DNA of 5,781 bases, taken from an uncultured Bacteroidales bacterium (GTDB lineage Bacteria; Bacteroidota; Bacteroidia; Bacteroidales; Muribaculaceae). Shown piece after piece: positions 1 to 5,538 of the stretch; positions within the stretch are counted from its first letter, which is position 1; every line of letters begins with the position of its first letter. Below the pieces are notes generated by a model. It saw nothing but the letters and a program-made list of their open reading frames with translations. It ran no database searches and was not told where the DNA came from. Made by a program: the position numbers and the translations under genes. The stretch is from positions 1 to 5,781 of the forward strand of contig URIC01000066.1 of NCBI GenBank assembly GCA_900547755.1, read 5' to 3'.

Positions 1-74
1 GGCTGCGTCTCAGTCACATAGCCCGCTATGCTCCTTCGACTTGACCGGATTCTGACCGTAAATCTGTCGCCCAT
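1..74 (-). CDS. possible 5' fragment of an unidentified ORF, cut by the window edge
   Basis: A minus-strand reading frame opens with ATG at 74-72 and runs 24 codons to the edge without a stop. It begins MGDRFTVRIRSSRR and continues through a Gly-Tyr-Val segment. The peptide is Arg-rich and I do not recognise a family. No Bacteroidota-type promoter with good spacing is visible upstream, and the stretch overlaps a short inverted repeat (17-30) and a repeated CTCCTT..CGGA motif, so it may be part of a dispersed intergenic repeat and not a gene. An open frame of 24 codons is easily found by chance. Confidence 0.22.
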   Translation of the reverse strand, partial: MGDRFTVRIRSSRRSIAGYVTETQ

Positions 75-161
75 AATTAACGTTTATTTTAAACAGCCTT
101 TTAGTATCCAAAAGGGAGGATTAGAATCCGACAAGGAGAATCAGAGTCTCCGAGAAGGAGC
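30..161. repeat. cluster of short inverted and direct repeats (CTCCTT..CGGA motif)
   Basis: The motif CTCCTT followed by CGGA occurs three times: on the plus strand at 31-49 (continuing to TTCT at 53) and on the minus strand at 160-149 and 138-127. As a result GCTCCTTC (30-37) and CGGATTCT (46-53) have exact reverse complements at 154-161 and 123-130, in nested order. The two minus-strand copies form a direct repeat of 12 bases with one mismatch, period 22. Small palindromes lie inside (GGATT/AATCC at 118-129, GGAGA/TCTCC at 135-151), and CATAGC/GCTATG at 17-30 lies just outside. It looks like a repeat-derived intergenic element; its identity is unknown. Confidence 0.4.
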
Positions 162-174
162 GTAAGTTTACAGC

Positions 175-210
175 AAAGGCTCAACCTGTATTTCACAGTG
201 CTGAGCCTTT
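175..210 (-). terminator. hairpin terminator just downstream of tRNA-Glu
   Basis: A perfect 9-bp stem pairs AAAGGCTCA (175-183) with TGAGCCTTT (202-210). An inner 4-bp stem, CTGT/ACAG (186-189 with 195-198), sits around a 5-base loop. It begins 6 bases past the tRNA 3' end, where a tRNA terminator is expected. The T-run is short on the minus strand (TTTG) and slightly better on the plus strand (TTTTAT), so it may also stop transcription coming from the left. Confidence 0.75.
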
Positions 211-216
211 TATCAG

Positions 217-288
217 TAGCGAATCCGGGACTCGAACCCGAGTCTCCACCGTGAGAGGGTGGCGTGCTAACCGCTACACTAATTCGCC
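217..288 (-). tRNA. trnE: tRNA-Glu, anticodon CTC
   Basis: The minus strand folds as a complete 72-nt tRNA. The acceptor stem pairs GGCGAAT with ATTCGCT, opening with a G-T pair at 1-72. The D arm carries GGTTAG. The anticodon stem CCACC/GGTGG encloses the loop CTCTCAC, which places CTC at positions 34-36 and reads Glu codon GAG. The variable loop is short, and the T arm has the loop TTCGAGT in a 5-bp stem ending CCCGG. The discriminator is A73. CCA is not encoded (CTG follows), so it must be added after transcription. The gene appears monocistronic, with its own promoter at 331-362 and a hairpin terminator at 175-210. Nothing suggests that its 3' end is disrupted. Confidence 0.97.
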
Positions 289-330
289 GTTTCAGTCACA
301 AGGAGCGGTTGTTTTTCCTTTTTGACGCTG

Positions 331-362
331 CAAAGTTACGGCGTTTTTACGAACCGGCCAAA
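331..362 (-). promoter_or_regulatory. Bacteroidota-type promoter of tRNA-Glu
   Basis: Read on the minus strand, TAACTTTG (338-331) matches the -7 consensus TAnnTTTG exactly, and TTTG (362-359) lies 20 bases upstream as the -33 box. Transcription would start near 324, giving a leader of about 36 nt before the mature tRNA 5' end. The remaining sequence up to the rpsP terminator (363-509) shows no gene that I can support. Confidence 0.75.
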
Positions 363-509
363 TATTTCCGCGACTTTTTTTACATAAAAAGTTCTTAAAA
401 GCCTCTCGCTTTCCACATCCCCCTGATTACAAACGGGATAGCCACATAGATTTTTAAATGATTCCGAAGCATTAAAACACTGTCCGTCTCCTGATTCATA
501 CACAAAAAT

Positions 510-541
510 AAGAGCAACAGGCTCAAATACCTGTTGCTCTT
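510..541 (-). terminator. strong intrinsic terminator of rpsP
   Basis: AAGAGCAACAGG (510-521) pairs perfectly with CCTGTTGCTCTT (530-541) around an 8-base loop. On the minus strand the hairpin is followed by ATTTTTG, a usable T-tract. It lies about 31 bases beyond the rpsP stop codon, so rpsP is transcribed as a single-gene unit or as the last gene after the SDR. Confidence 0.92.
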
Positions 542-572
542 AATGATTTGTCTTGTCGGCAAAGACAGTAAA

Positions 573-1133
573 TCACTCGGCAGGAGTCGCAGCCTCCTCG
601 GCGGCGACTTCAGCGGCTGCTGCCTCTTCAGCCTCCTGGGCGGCCTTGGCTGCTGCTTCCTGAGCGGCGAGCAATTCAGCTTTTTTCTTAGCTACTTCCT
701 CAGCCTTTGCTTTGTTCTTTTCTACCTCAGCCTCAAAACGAGCCTTAGCCTCTTCGGCCTTCTTGGCTGCGTTCTTGGCGTTGCCTGCCTCGACAGCTTT
801 TTCGCGCTGTGCTTTCCAGGCGTCGAAACGGCGCTGTGCCTCTTCCTCGTTGAACGCGCCTTTCTTGACACCGCCACGGAGGTGCTTCATCAGCATCACG
901 CCCTCGCGGGAAAGAATGGAACGTACTGTGTCCGTAGGAATAGCACCTACCTCTACCCAATACAGAGCACGCTCGAAGTCAAGTGTTATTGTAGCAGGAT
1001 TAGTGTTCGGATTATAGGAACCTATCCTCTCAATGTACTTACCATCACGTGGTGCCCTGCTATCGGCGATAACGATTGGATAAAAAGCGTAGTCTTTGTG
1101 ACCGCGACGCTGCAATCTAATCTTGGTTGCCAT
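573..1133 (-). CDS. rpsP: 30S ribosomal protein S16 with long C-terminal extension
   Basis: S16 binds 16S rRNA early in 30S subunit assembly. The product is 186 residues. Residues 1-85 are the S16 domain, recognisable from the start MATKIRLQRRGHKDYAFYPI, the segment ADSRAPRDGKYIERIGSYNP and the RALYWVEVGAIPTDTVRSIL helix region. E. coli S16 has only about 82 residues. Here roughly 100 more follow (about 90-186): first Lys/Glu/Ala-rich, predicted helical or coiled-coil, then an acidic Ala/Glu tail ending in TPAE. Such extended S16 is usual in Bacteroidota, so I see no fusion or frameshift. The chosen ATG starts exactly at the conserved ATKIRL motif, about 85 nt after the predicted transcription start. 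A 12-bp-stem terminator follows the stop. Confidence 0.98.
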   Translation of the reverse strand: MATKIRLQRRGHKDYAFYPIVIADSRAPRDGKYIERIGSYNPNTNPATITLDFERALYWVEVGAIPTDTVRSILSREGVMLMKHLRGGVKKGAFNEEEAQRRFDAWKAQREKAVEAGNAKNAAKKAEEAKARFEAEVEKNKAKAEEVAKKKAELLAAQEAAAKAAQEAEEAAAAEVAAEEAATPAE

Positions 1134-1224
1134 AAATAAAAATGTTACTTAATGTTTTAATTGTACTTTGTATTAGGTATGTACTGCCGCGAGGGCGCAA
1201 TATACCCCCGGTGCAATACGGCTG

Positions 1225-1256
1225 CAAAGGTAAGCATTAATTCCGAAACCGCCAAA
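1225..1256 (-). promoter_or_regulatory. promoter of rpsP
   Basis: On the minus strand TACCTTTG (1232-1225) is an exact TAnnTTTG -7 box, and TTTG (1256-1253) sits exactly 20 bases upstream as the -33 box. Initiation near 1218 would leave a leader of about 85 nt before the rpsP ATG. The promoter lies between the SDR stop and rpsP, so rpsP need not depend on read-through from the SDR. Confidence 0.82.
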
Positions 1257-1342
1257 TCTTTTTCAAAACGACCCGAAAATTCATTCAGTCAGATAGTCAA
1301 CAGAGGTAATCAGCATACCTTAAGAATTGAATTTCTTTTACC

Positions 1343-2077
1343 TCAAAGTCCTAAGCCGTGGAAACGGAGCCATAGGGAGCGTGGAAGCAGGCGCCACACA
1401 TGACAGACCAGGGCCCAGCGCCAGTCAATAACCGCTACCCGGCGACGCTTAGCAATAGCCTTAAGTATGCCAGGCACCACCCGGGATAGCTGCATCTCCA
1501 ACATATATTTCTTATCGGGGTCCACAAAAGGAGTCCGGGTCCAACCAGGGCGTATGTCGGTAATATAAAGGGGCATACCCTTGTTTTTGGCCAATTGCTG
1601 AAGCGCTTCCAGATAGGTGCTTCCGAAGCTCTTTGAAGCGGAATAAGCCGCCAGCTCCCCTATTCCACGTGTGCCGGCCACCGAGGTGACAGCTGCAATC
1701 TGCCCCGGACACCCCGTATCCATAAAATACCGGAAAGCTGCCGAACACATTCGCGCCAGCCCCACAGCGTCGGTCTCGGCTACCTTCACTTCCAGCTCCG
1801 GAACCATGTCGGGGTTGCGCAGCCCTATGCCGGCAACATGAATGTACAGGTCCATGCCTCCCATTTTATTAATGAGAGAAGACAGGTGTTCCGGTGCCTC
1901 CGGGTCAGTGACATCCATAGCTGCGGGCTCCACACAGCCGGGATATTTATCAGCCAACTTACGCAGGGGTGCCAACGAGCGTGCCGCCACTCCTATTTTA
2001 ACACCTCGGGAGACAAAAGCCTCGGCCAGCGCCAGACCGATACCCGAGGATGCTCCCATAATTATAATCTTATTCAT
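1343..2077 (-). CDS. short-chain dehydrogenase/reductase (SDR family NAD(P)-dependent oxidoreductase)
   Basis: A 244-residue classical SDR with a Rossmann fold, predicted cytosolic. Visible motifs are the nucleotide-binding GASSGIG (8-14), Arg33 after the second strand (which favours NADPH), the acidic D55-V56 that contacts adenine, HVAGIG (80-85) in place of NNAG, Ser132 in VTSVAG, Tyr145-x3-Lys149 in YSASK, and PGWTRTPF (177-184) after the sixth strand. The usual catalytic Asn of the N-S-Y-K tetrad appears to be Asp103 (TDAVG), which is unusual. The C-terminus (about 216-244) is rich in Trp, Leu and Arg and may be a surface or membrane-contacting helix. Substrate unknown; small SDRs of this kind are often annotated only by family. 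The gene lies upstream of rpsP in the same direction, with about 210 bases and a separate promoter between them, and is divergent from the membrane-protein operon. Confidence 0.93.
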   Translation of the reverse strand: MNKIIIMGASSGIGLALAEAFVSRGVKIGVAARSLAPLRKLADKYPGCVEPAAMDVTDPEAPEHLSSLINKMGGMDLYIHVAGIGLRNPDMVPELEVKVAETDAVGLARMCSAAFRYFMDTGCPGQIAAVTSVAGTRGIGELAAYSASKSFGSTYLEALQQLAKNKGMPLYITDIRPGWTRTPFVDPDKKYMLEMQLSRVVPGILKAIAKRRRVAVIDWRWALVCHVWRLLPRSLWLRFHGLGL

Positions 2078-2168
2078 AAGAACTCGCTTTTATCAGGTAA
2101 ACGTCCGGGCGGCAATTATTACCGACTCCAAGGTGGAAATGTCTTAATTCGGTCTATTTTTACAAAAA

Positions 2169-2200
2169 TTTTCGCACGTCCGCATTTTTTAGTAATTTTA
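2169..2200 (+). promoter_or_regulatory. weak candidate promoter for the membrane protein/PstS-like operon
   Basis: TAATTTTA (2193-2200) matches seven of eight positions of TAnnTTTG counting the free ones, and TTTT (2169-2172) lies 20 bases upstream as a poor -33 box. Initiation near 2207 would leave a leader of about 115 nt before the ATG at 2323. Another candidate, TATTTTTA at 2293-2300, has no well-spaced -33 box. The choice between them is uncertain. Confidence 0.25.
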
Positions 2201-2256
2201 CACCCGCTTGGACAATGGCCACCCGATAATTATGTCGCGTATTCTGAACCTCCGGG

Positions 2257-2287
2257 CAAAGGTATTTGTTAAATAAGCAAAATCAAT
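2257..2287 (-). promoter_or_regulatory. candidate promoter of the SDR gene
   Basis: On the minus strand TACCTTTG (2264-2257) is an exact -7 box, with ATTG (2287-2284) 19 bases upstream as a near-match -33 box. Transcription would begin near 2250, giving the SDR mRNA an unusually long leader of about 170 nt. It lies inside the region that must also carry the plus-strand promoter, so the two divergent units may share control. Confidence 0.5.
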
Positions 2288-2322
2288 ATCGCTATTTTTA
2301 ACAATTCTAAAAAACTACTGTT

Positions 2323-2538
2323 ATGAGTCTTCAGGAAAATAACTGCAACGGCACTCCCCGCGGAGCATATCTGATGTTCGGTATATTCATGGTGCTGGTA
2401 TATGTCGGTGTCGGCATCTGCTGCCTTTGTTCGGTATTTGAAGTCATCCTGCCCCAGGGCGTAGCCATAGCGTTGGGCTGTCTTTTTATTGTCTACGGCA
2501 TCTGGCGCGGATACAGATTGTACAGACGCATGAAATGA
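2323..2538 (+). CDS. small two-helix membrane protein, function unknown
   Basis: A 71-residue hypothetical protein. After a polar N-terminus (1-15) there are two hydrophobic segments, about 16-39 and 46-61, separated by a short turn containing Glu40 and Pro44. The C-terminus is strongly basic (RGYRLYRRMK), so both ends are predicted to be cytoplasmic by the positive-inside rule. There are five cysteines (8, 33, 34, 36, 53), three of them clustered in the first helix as CCLC, with no known binding motif. The gene lies 21 bases before the PstS-like gene and is very probably co-transcribed with it. I recall similar small proteins ending in a YGI.RGYR-like stretch next to PstS-like genes in Bacteroidales, but no function for them. 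The start follows an A-rich leader typical of the group. Confidence 0.85.
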   Translation: MSLQENNCNGTPRGAYLMFGIFMVLVYVGVGICCLCSVFEVILPQGVAIALGCLFIVYGIWRGYRLYRRMK

Positions 2539-2559
2539 CATCTACTTTATACTGAGAAA

Positions 2560-3552
2560 ATGAGAAAAACTATTTATCTGACCCTTGCGGTTCTGGCCGC
2601 GTGTCTGGCCACCTCCTGCCATAAGACTACGCAGAAGTACGACGAGGGCAGCGTGGTGGTGTACGCAGACGAGGGCTTCGCGAGCTTCATGGAACAGGAG
2701 CGCGAGGTGTTCGAGTACCAGTATCCCAAGTCCATAATCCTGACCCGCTACATGAGCGAGCTGGATGTAGTGAACGGACTGCTGCAGGATTCCTGCTCGT
2801 TAGGTGTGATAAGCCGTCCCCTAACCCAGAAGCAGATAGACCATATCAAGAACCACAACAAGCACATAGTGCGCCAGGAGCCTATAGCCGTGGACGCAGT
2901 GGCCGTGATTGTGAACAAGGACAACCCCATAGAATTGCTCACAGTAGGAGAAATCCGCAAACTGTTCAGCGGCGAAATCACTACTTGGCAGCAGTTGGCT
3001 GTGAACGACACCACACCGGTAAAGATTGTGTTTGACCAAAAGGGGTCGGCCAATGTAAGCTACATCGAGGACAATCTGCTGCCCAAGGGAGGCAAATTCG
3101 GGCCTAATGTGTTCGCCCAGCATGGCAACGACGATGTGCTGAAGGTGGTGGAGCAGGACAAGGGCGCCATCGGCCTGGTCAGCGTAAGCTGGCTTGGCGA
3201 GAGTCTGGAACGCATCCAGTCTTCCATGAATAAGGAGAATATAGACTCCCAGAAAATAAAAGAGCTTGAAGCCACGGACGACAACACCTTCGTGGAGTTT
3301 ACCGACAAGGTGAAGGTACTTAAAGTGCGTAAGGATGACCAGCTTGACGGGTCTCAGCCCTACCAGGCATATATCTATGACGGCAAATACCCTCTGGTAC
3401 GTAAAATATATCTGGTGTCCACAGCCGCCAATAACTCCGTGGGCCACGCTTTCTACTCCTTCGTGACCGGCTTTATCGGACAGAAGCTGTTGCTGCTCAC
3501 CGGAATATTGCCCTACCACGTGCATCCGCGTGTAGTGGAGATGGGCAGTTAA
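2560..3552 (+). CDS. PstS-like substrate-binding lipoprotein
   Basis: A 330-residue protein of the type 2 periplasmic binding fold related to phosphate-binding PstS. The N-terminus is a lipoprotein signal: basic MRK, a hydrophobic core, then LATSC with the lipidated Cys at 20. Family landmarks are VVVYADEGF near 32-40, LGVISRPLT, D112 followed by AVAVIVNKDNP, LFSGEITTWQQL (135-146), GAIGLVSVSWL (from 202), YPLVRKIYL, and the C-terminal F..F..GFIGQ..LL.TGILP. The phosphate loop is altered: where PstS has R..GSGT, this protein has D159-QKG-S163-A164-N165. The N-terminal ligand loop is also not canonical. The ligand may therefore not be phosphate, or binding may be lost. There are no pstC, pstA, pstB or phoU genes in the window. 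It follows the small membrane protein by 21 bases and precedes the TPR gene by 124. I withhold the symbol pstS because the binding residues differ. Confidence 0.93.
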   Translation: MRKTIYLTLAVLAACLATSCHKTTQKYDEGSVVVYADEGFASFMEQEREVFEYQYPKSIILTRYMSELDVVNGLLQDSCSLGVISRPLTQKQIDHIKNHNKHIVRQEPIAVDAVAVIVNKDNPIELLTVGEIRKLFSGEITTWQQLAVNDTTPVKIVFDQKGSANVSYIEDNLLPKGGKFGPNVFAQHGNDDVLKVVEQDKGAIGLVSVSWLGESLERIQSSMNKENIDSQKIKELEATDDNTFVEFTDKVKVLKVRKDDQLDGSQPYQAYIYDGKYPLVRKIYLVSTAANNSVGHAFYSFVTGFIGQKLLLLTGILPYHVHPRVVEMGS

Positions 3553-3581
3553 AAATATTGTCCGTACATTCAATAAACCGA

Positions 3582-3620
3582 AAGGGATATACGTTGTCAT
3601 ATAGACAAGGTATATCTTTT
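3582..3620 (+). terminator. hairpin between the PstS-like and TPR genes, terminator or attenuator
   Basis: GATATAC (3586-3592) and TTGTC (3594-3598) pair with GACAA (3604-3608) and GTATATC (3610-3616) around a 5-base ATATA loop, broken only by a G-G mismatch. Two G-T and two A-T pairs extend the base to 3582 and 3620. The hairpin is followed directly by G after TTTT, so the T-tract is short and forms part of the stem. It begins about 30 bases past the PstS-like stop. Its A+T-rich stem and short tail suggest partial termination, leaving some read-through into the TPR gene. Confidence 0.6.
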
Positions 3621-3621
3621 G
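3594..3621 (+). promoter_or_regulatory. weak candidate promoter of the TPR gene, inside the hairpin
   Basis: TATCTTTTG (3613-3621) differs from TAnnTTTG by one extra T, and TTG (3594-3596) lies 16 bases upstream, which is shorter than the usual 19-21. Initiation near 3628 would give a leader of about 50 nt before the ATG at 3677. It overlaps the 3' arm of the hairpin. The match is marginal. Confidence 0.22.
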
Positions 3622-3676
3622 CACAACGCAGACCTCGATACCTGACAAGACAACAAATACTTAACACCATATTCCA

Positions 3677-5389
3677 ATGAAGTTTAAATTCTTACTTACC
3701 CTTGCATTTGCTGCAGGAGCATCCTTGAGCCTCATGGCGCAGGGATATAAAGACGGCGTGGAGTACTACAAGGCAGACCGCCTGACTCAGGCGGAGGAGT
3801 TGCTGAACCGCAACCTCGACAACGCCGACACCGACAAGGCCCTCTCTTACTATTATCTCGGCCAGATTCAGCTGGGAAGATATTACACCGCCAAGCGCAC
3901 CAACCATGGCAACCCCGCCTCTTTCCTTAAGGAGGCCGGAGATTACTTCCAGAAAGGTCTCGCCGCTGACCCGGAAAATCCTTTCAACTATGTAGGTGCC
4001 GGCAACATCGAACTCATCAACGGCAACAGCAAGGCGGCAGAAGAGCTGTTCAAGGATGCCGAGAAACTTGACAAGAAGGATGCGGGCATCTATGCGGCTG
4101 TGGCTCGCGCTTACTATGACGTGAACCCCACTCTGTATGCCAAGCAGATGAGCAAGGCTATCGCCACAGGCGAGAAACTGGTGCAGAAACAGGCTCTCTC
4201 CAACAACCCCAAATGGGCCGACAACGACCATGACTTCTATATGTTCATGGGCGATATGGCTTTTGACGCCGCCAACGGCGACAGCAAGAAGGTGGGCGAT
4301 GCCTGCAACTTCTACGAGAGCGCCATCCGCGTCAACCCCAAGGCAGCCGAGGGCTACATCAAGTATGCCGACAAACTGCTCACGGTGAAACGTGTGAATG
4401 AAGCCGTGACCCAGCTCAACGCTCTGCTTAAGAACAGTCCTAACTCCGCTCTGGGTCAGCGCGAACTCGCCGAAGTACTCTACAACGACGGCCAGATTAA
4501 GAAGGGTATGGACGAATACGCCAAGCTGATGAAGAACCCCAACCACTTCAAAAGCGATGAGGACCGTTACCTGTCTCTGCTCTATTTCGTGAACGACTAT
4601 CAGACCGGCTTCGATGAGGCATCCGCCATGCTGACAGCCAACCCCGGCAACTTCAGCGCCCGTCGCTTCCAGTACATATTCGCCAACCTGCTGCAGCGTC
4701 CCGACGCACTTGATATGGCCGAACAGCTTCTCAAGTTCAAGAGCGACACCAACCGTTTCGCATACGGTGACTTCGCGCTCATTGCCGGCGACCTGGCAAA
4801 GGCCGGCCGCAAGGACGAGGCCGTACAGGTCATCGAGATGGGTCTGAACGAGTATCCCAAAGAGGCAAGCGTAGTCAAGGGCGCCGCCCGCTTCTACTGC
4901 TACGATGCCAACGACTATGGCAAGGCTGCCGACTATATGCAGAAATATATAGACCTGGCAGGTGACAATGCGACAGGCTCCGACCTCTTCAACCTCTCGA
5001 CTTACGCATATTTCGGCGCGCAGACAGCCCCCGCAGATGACACCGCCGCCAAAGAGAAATATCTGACCATGAGCGAGAACGCAATCAAGAAGGCAGACTC
5101 CTTGCTTGGCGCCGATTACAAATACCAGACCCCCAAACGCATGGGCGACATCGCTCTCATGCGCAACGACAACGCCGCCGCCGAGCAGGAATACCTCAAG
5201 GCTATCTCCATGGCGGAGCAGAACGTGACCGACAACAACAAGAGCGACCTGGCTTCCTTGTATCGCGCGCTTGGCGTGGCCTACGTGAAGGACAAGAAGA
5301 CCGCCGAGGCCCGCGACTGTTTCCAGAAGTATCTGAACCTCAACCCCGATGACACCGACGTGGCCAATATACTCAAACAGCTGAAATAA
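3677..5389 (+). CDS. secreted tetratricopeptide-repeat protein
   Basis: A 570-residue protein that is almost entirely helical repeat. Residues 1-21 form a signal peptide (MKFKFLL, hydrophobic core, SLMA with Gln22 next), so it is exported, probably to the periplasm. TPR-like helix pairs are visible around 24-67, at 102-135 (NYVGAGNIELINGNSKAAEE), through the middle (YESAIRVNPKAAEGY, ALLKNSPNSALGQRELAEVL, EMGLNEYPKEASV), at about 486-516 and most clearly at 525-561 (YRALGVAYVKDKKTAEARD then LNLNPDD). There is no enzymatic domain or lipobox. TPRs bind partner proteins, so a scaffold role in an envelope complex is likely; the partner is unknown. It follows the PstS-like gene in the same direction with a leaky-looking hairpin between, and ends at a strong terminator. 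From memory, TPR proteins often neighbour PstS-like and ExbBD/TonB genes in Bacteroidota. The start is fixed by the signal peptide. Confidence 0.95.
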   Translation: MKFKFLLTLAFAAGASLSLMAQGYKDGVEYYKADRLTQAEELLNRNLDNADTDKALSYYYLGQIQLGRYYTAKRTNHGNPASFLKEAGDYFQKGLAADPENPFNYVGAGNIELINGNSKAAEELFKDAEKLDKKDAGIYAAVARAYYDVNPTLYAKQMSKAIATGEKLVQKQALSNNPKWADNDHDFYMFMGDMAFDAANGDSKKVGDACNFYESAIRVNPKAAEGYIKYADKLLTVKRVNEAVTQLNALLKNSPNSALGQRELAEVLYNDGQIKKGMDEYAKLMKNPNHFKSDEDRYLSLLYFVNDYQTGFDEASAMLTANPGNFSARRFQYIFANLLQRPDALDMAEQLLKFKSDTNRFAYGDFALIAGDLAKAGRKDEAVQVIEMGLNEYPKEASVVKGAARFYCYDANDYGKAADYMQKYIDLAGDNATGSDLFNLSTYAYFGAQTAPADDTAAKEKYLTMSENAIKKADSLLGADYKYQTPKRMGDIALMRNDNAAAEQEYLKAISMAEQNVTDNNKSDLASLYRALGVAYVKDKKTAEARDCFQKYLNLNPDDTDVANILKQLK

Positions 5390-5406
5390 GCCACTTATAT
5401 TACATA

Positions 5407-5455
5407 CGAAAAAGACACCGGGTTTCCTGATACAGAAAACCCGGTGTCTTTTTCG
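5407..5455 (+). terminator. very strong terminator of the TPR gene, symmetric
   Basis: A perfect 19-bp stem: CGAAAAAGACACCGGGTTT (5407-5425) pairs with its reverse complement at 5437-5455 around an 11-base loop. The GC-rich core is flanked by an A5 run on the left arm and a T5 run on the right arm, so it works in both directions. It starts 17 bases after the TPR stop codon. It would also stop any minus-strand transcript arriving from the right edge. Confidence 0.95.
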
Positions 5456-5538
5456 AAACAACAGTACCTCACTATTCCACGCCTCAGCATACGGATGGCG
5501 CATAACAATAAACTATGTTTACGGGATAAATGCGTGTA

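Noticed and set aside
534..1139. A 201-codon plus-strand frame opposite rpsP
   Set aside because: Cys/Leu/Ser/Phe-rich translation of the complement of the Ala/Lys/Glu tail of S16; it also starts inside the rpsP terminator.
1305..1337. Small inverted repeats (AGGTA/TACCT and AAGAA/TTCTT) after the SDR stop as a terminator
   Set aside because: Stems of 5 bp, A+T-rich and without a following T-run on the minus strand; too weak to call.
1838..2272. Plus-strand frames opposite the SDR N-terminus, up to 144 codons
   Set aside because: They overlap the SDR nucleotide-binding motif in antisense and have no recognisable protein features.
2821..3648. A 275-codon minus-strand frame opposite the PstS-like gene
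   Set aside because: Antisense shadow of a well-supported lipoprotein gene; its product shows no family motif.
3692..5503. A 603-codon open frame on the minus strand opposite the TPR gene
   Set aside because: It lies almost wholly antisense to a clear TPR gene with signal peptide, runs through the strong terminator, and its protein is Val/Gly/His/Leu-rich without domains. It reflects the GC-rich third positions and codon bias of the sense gene.
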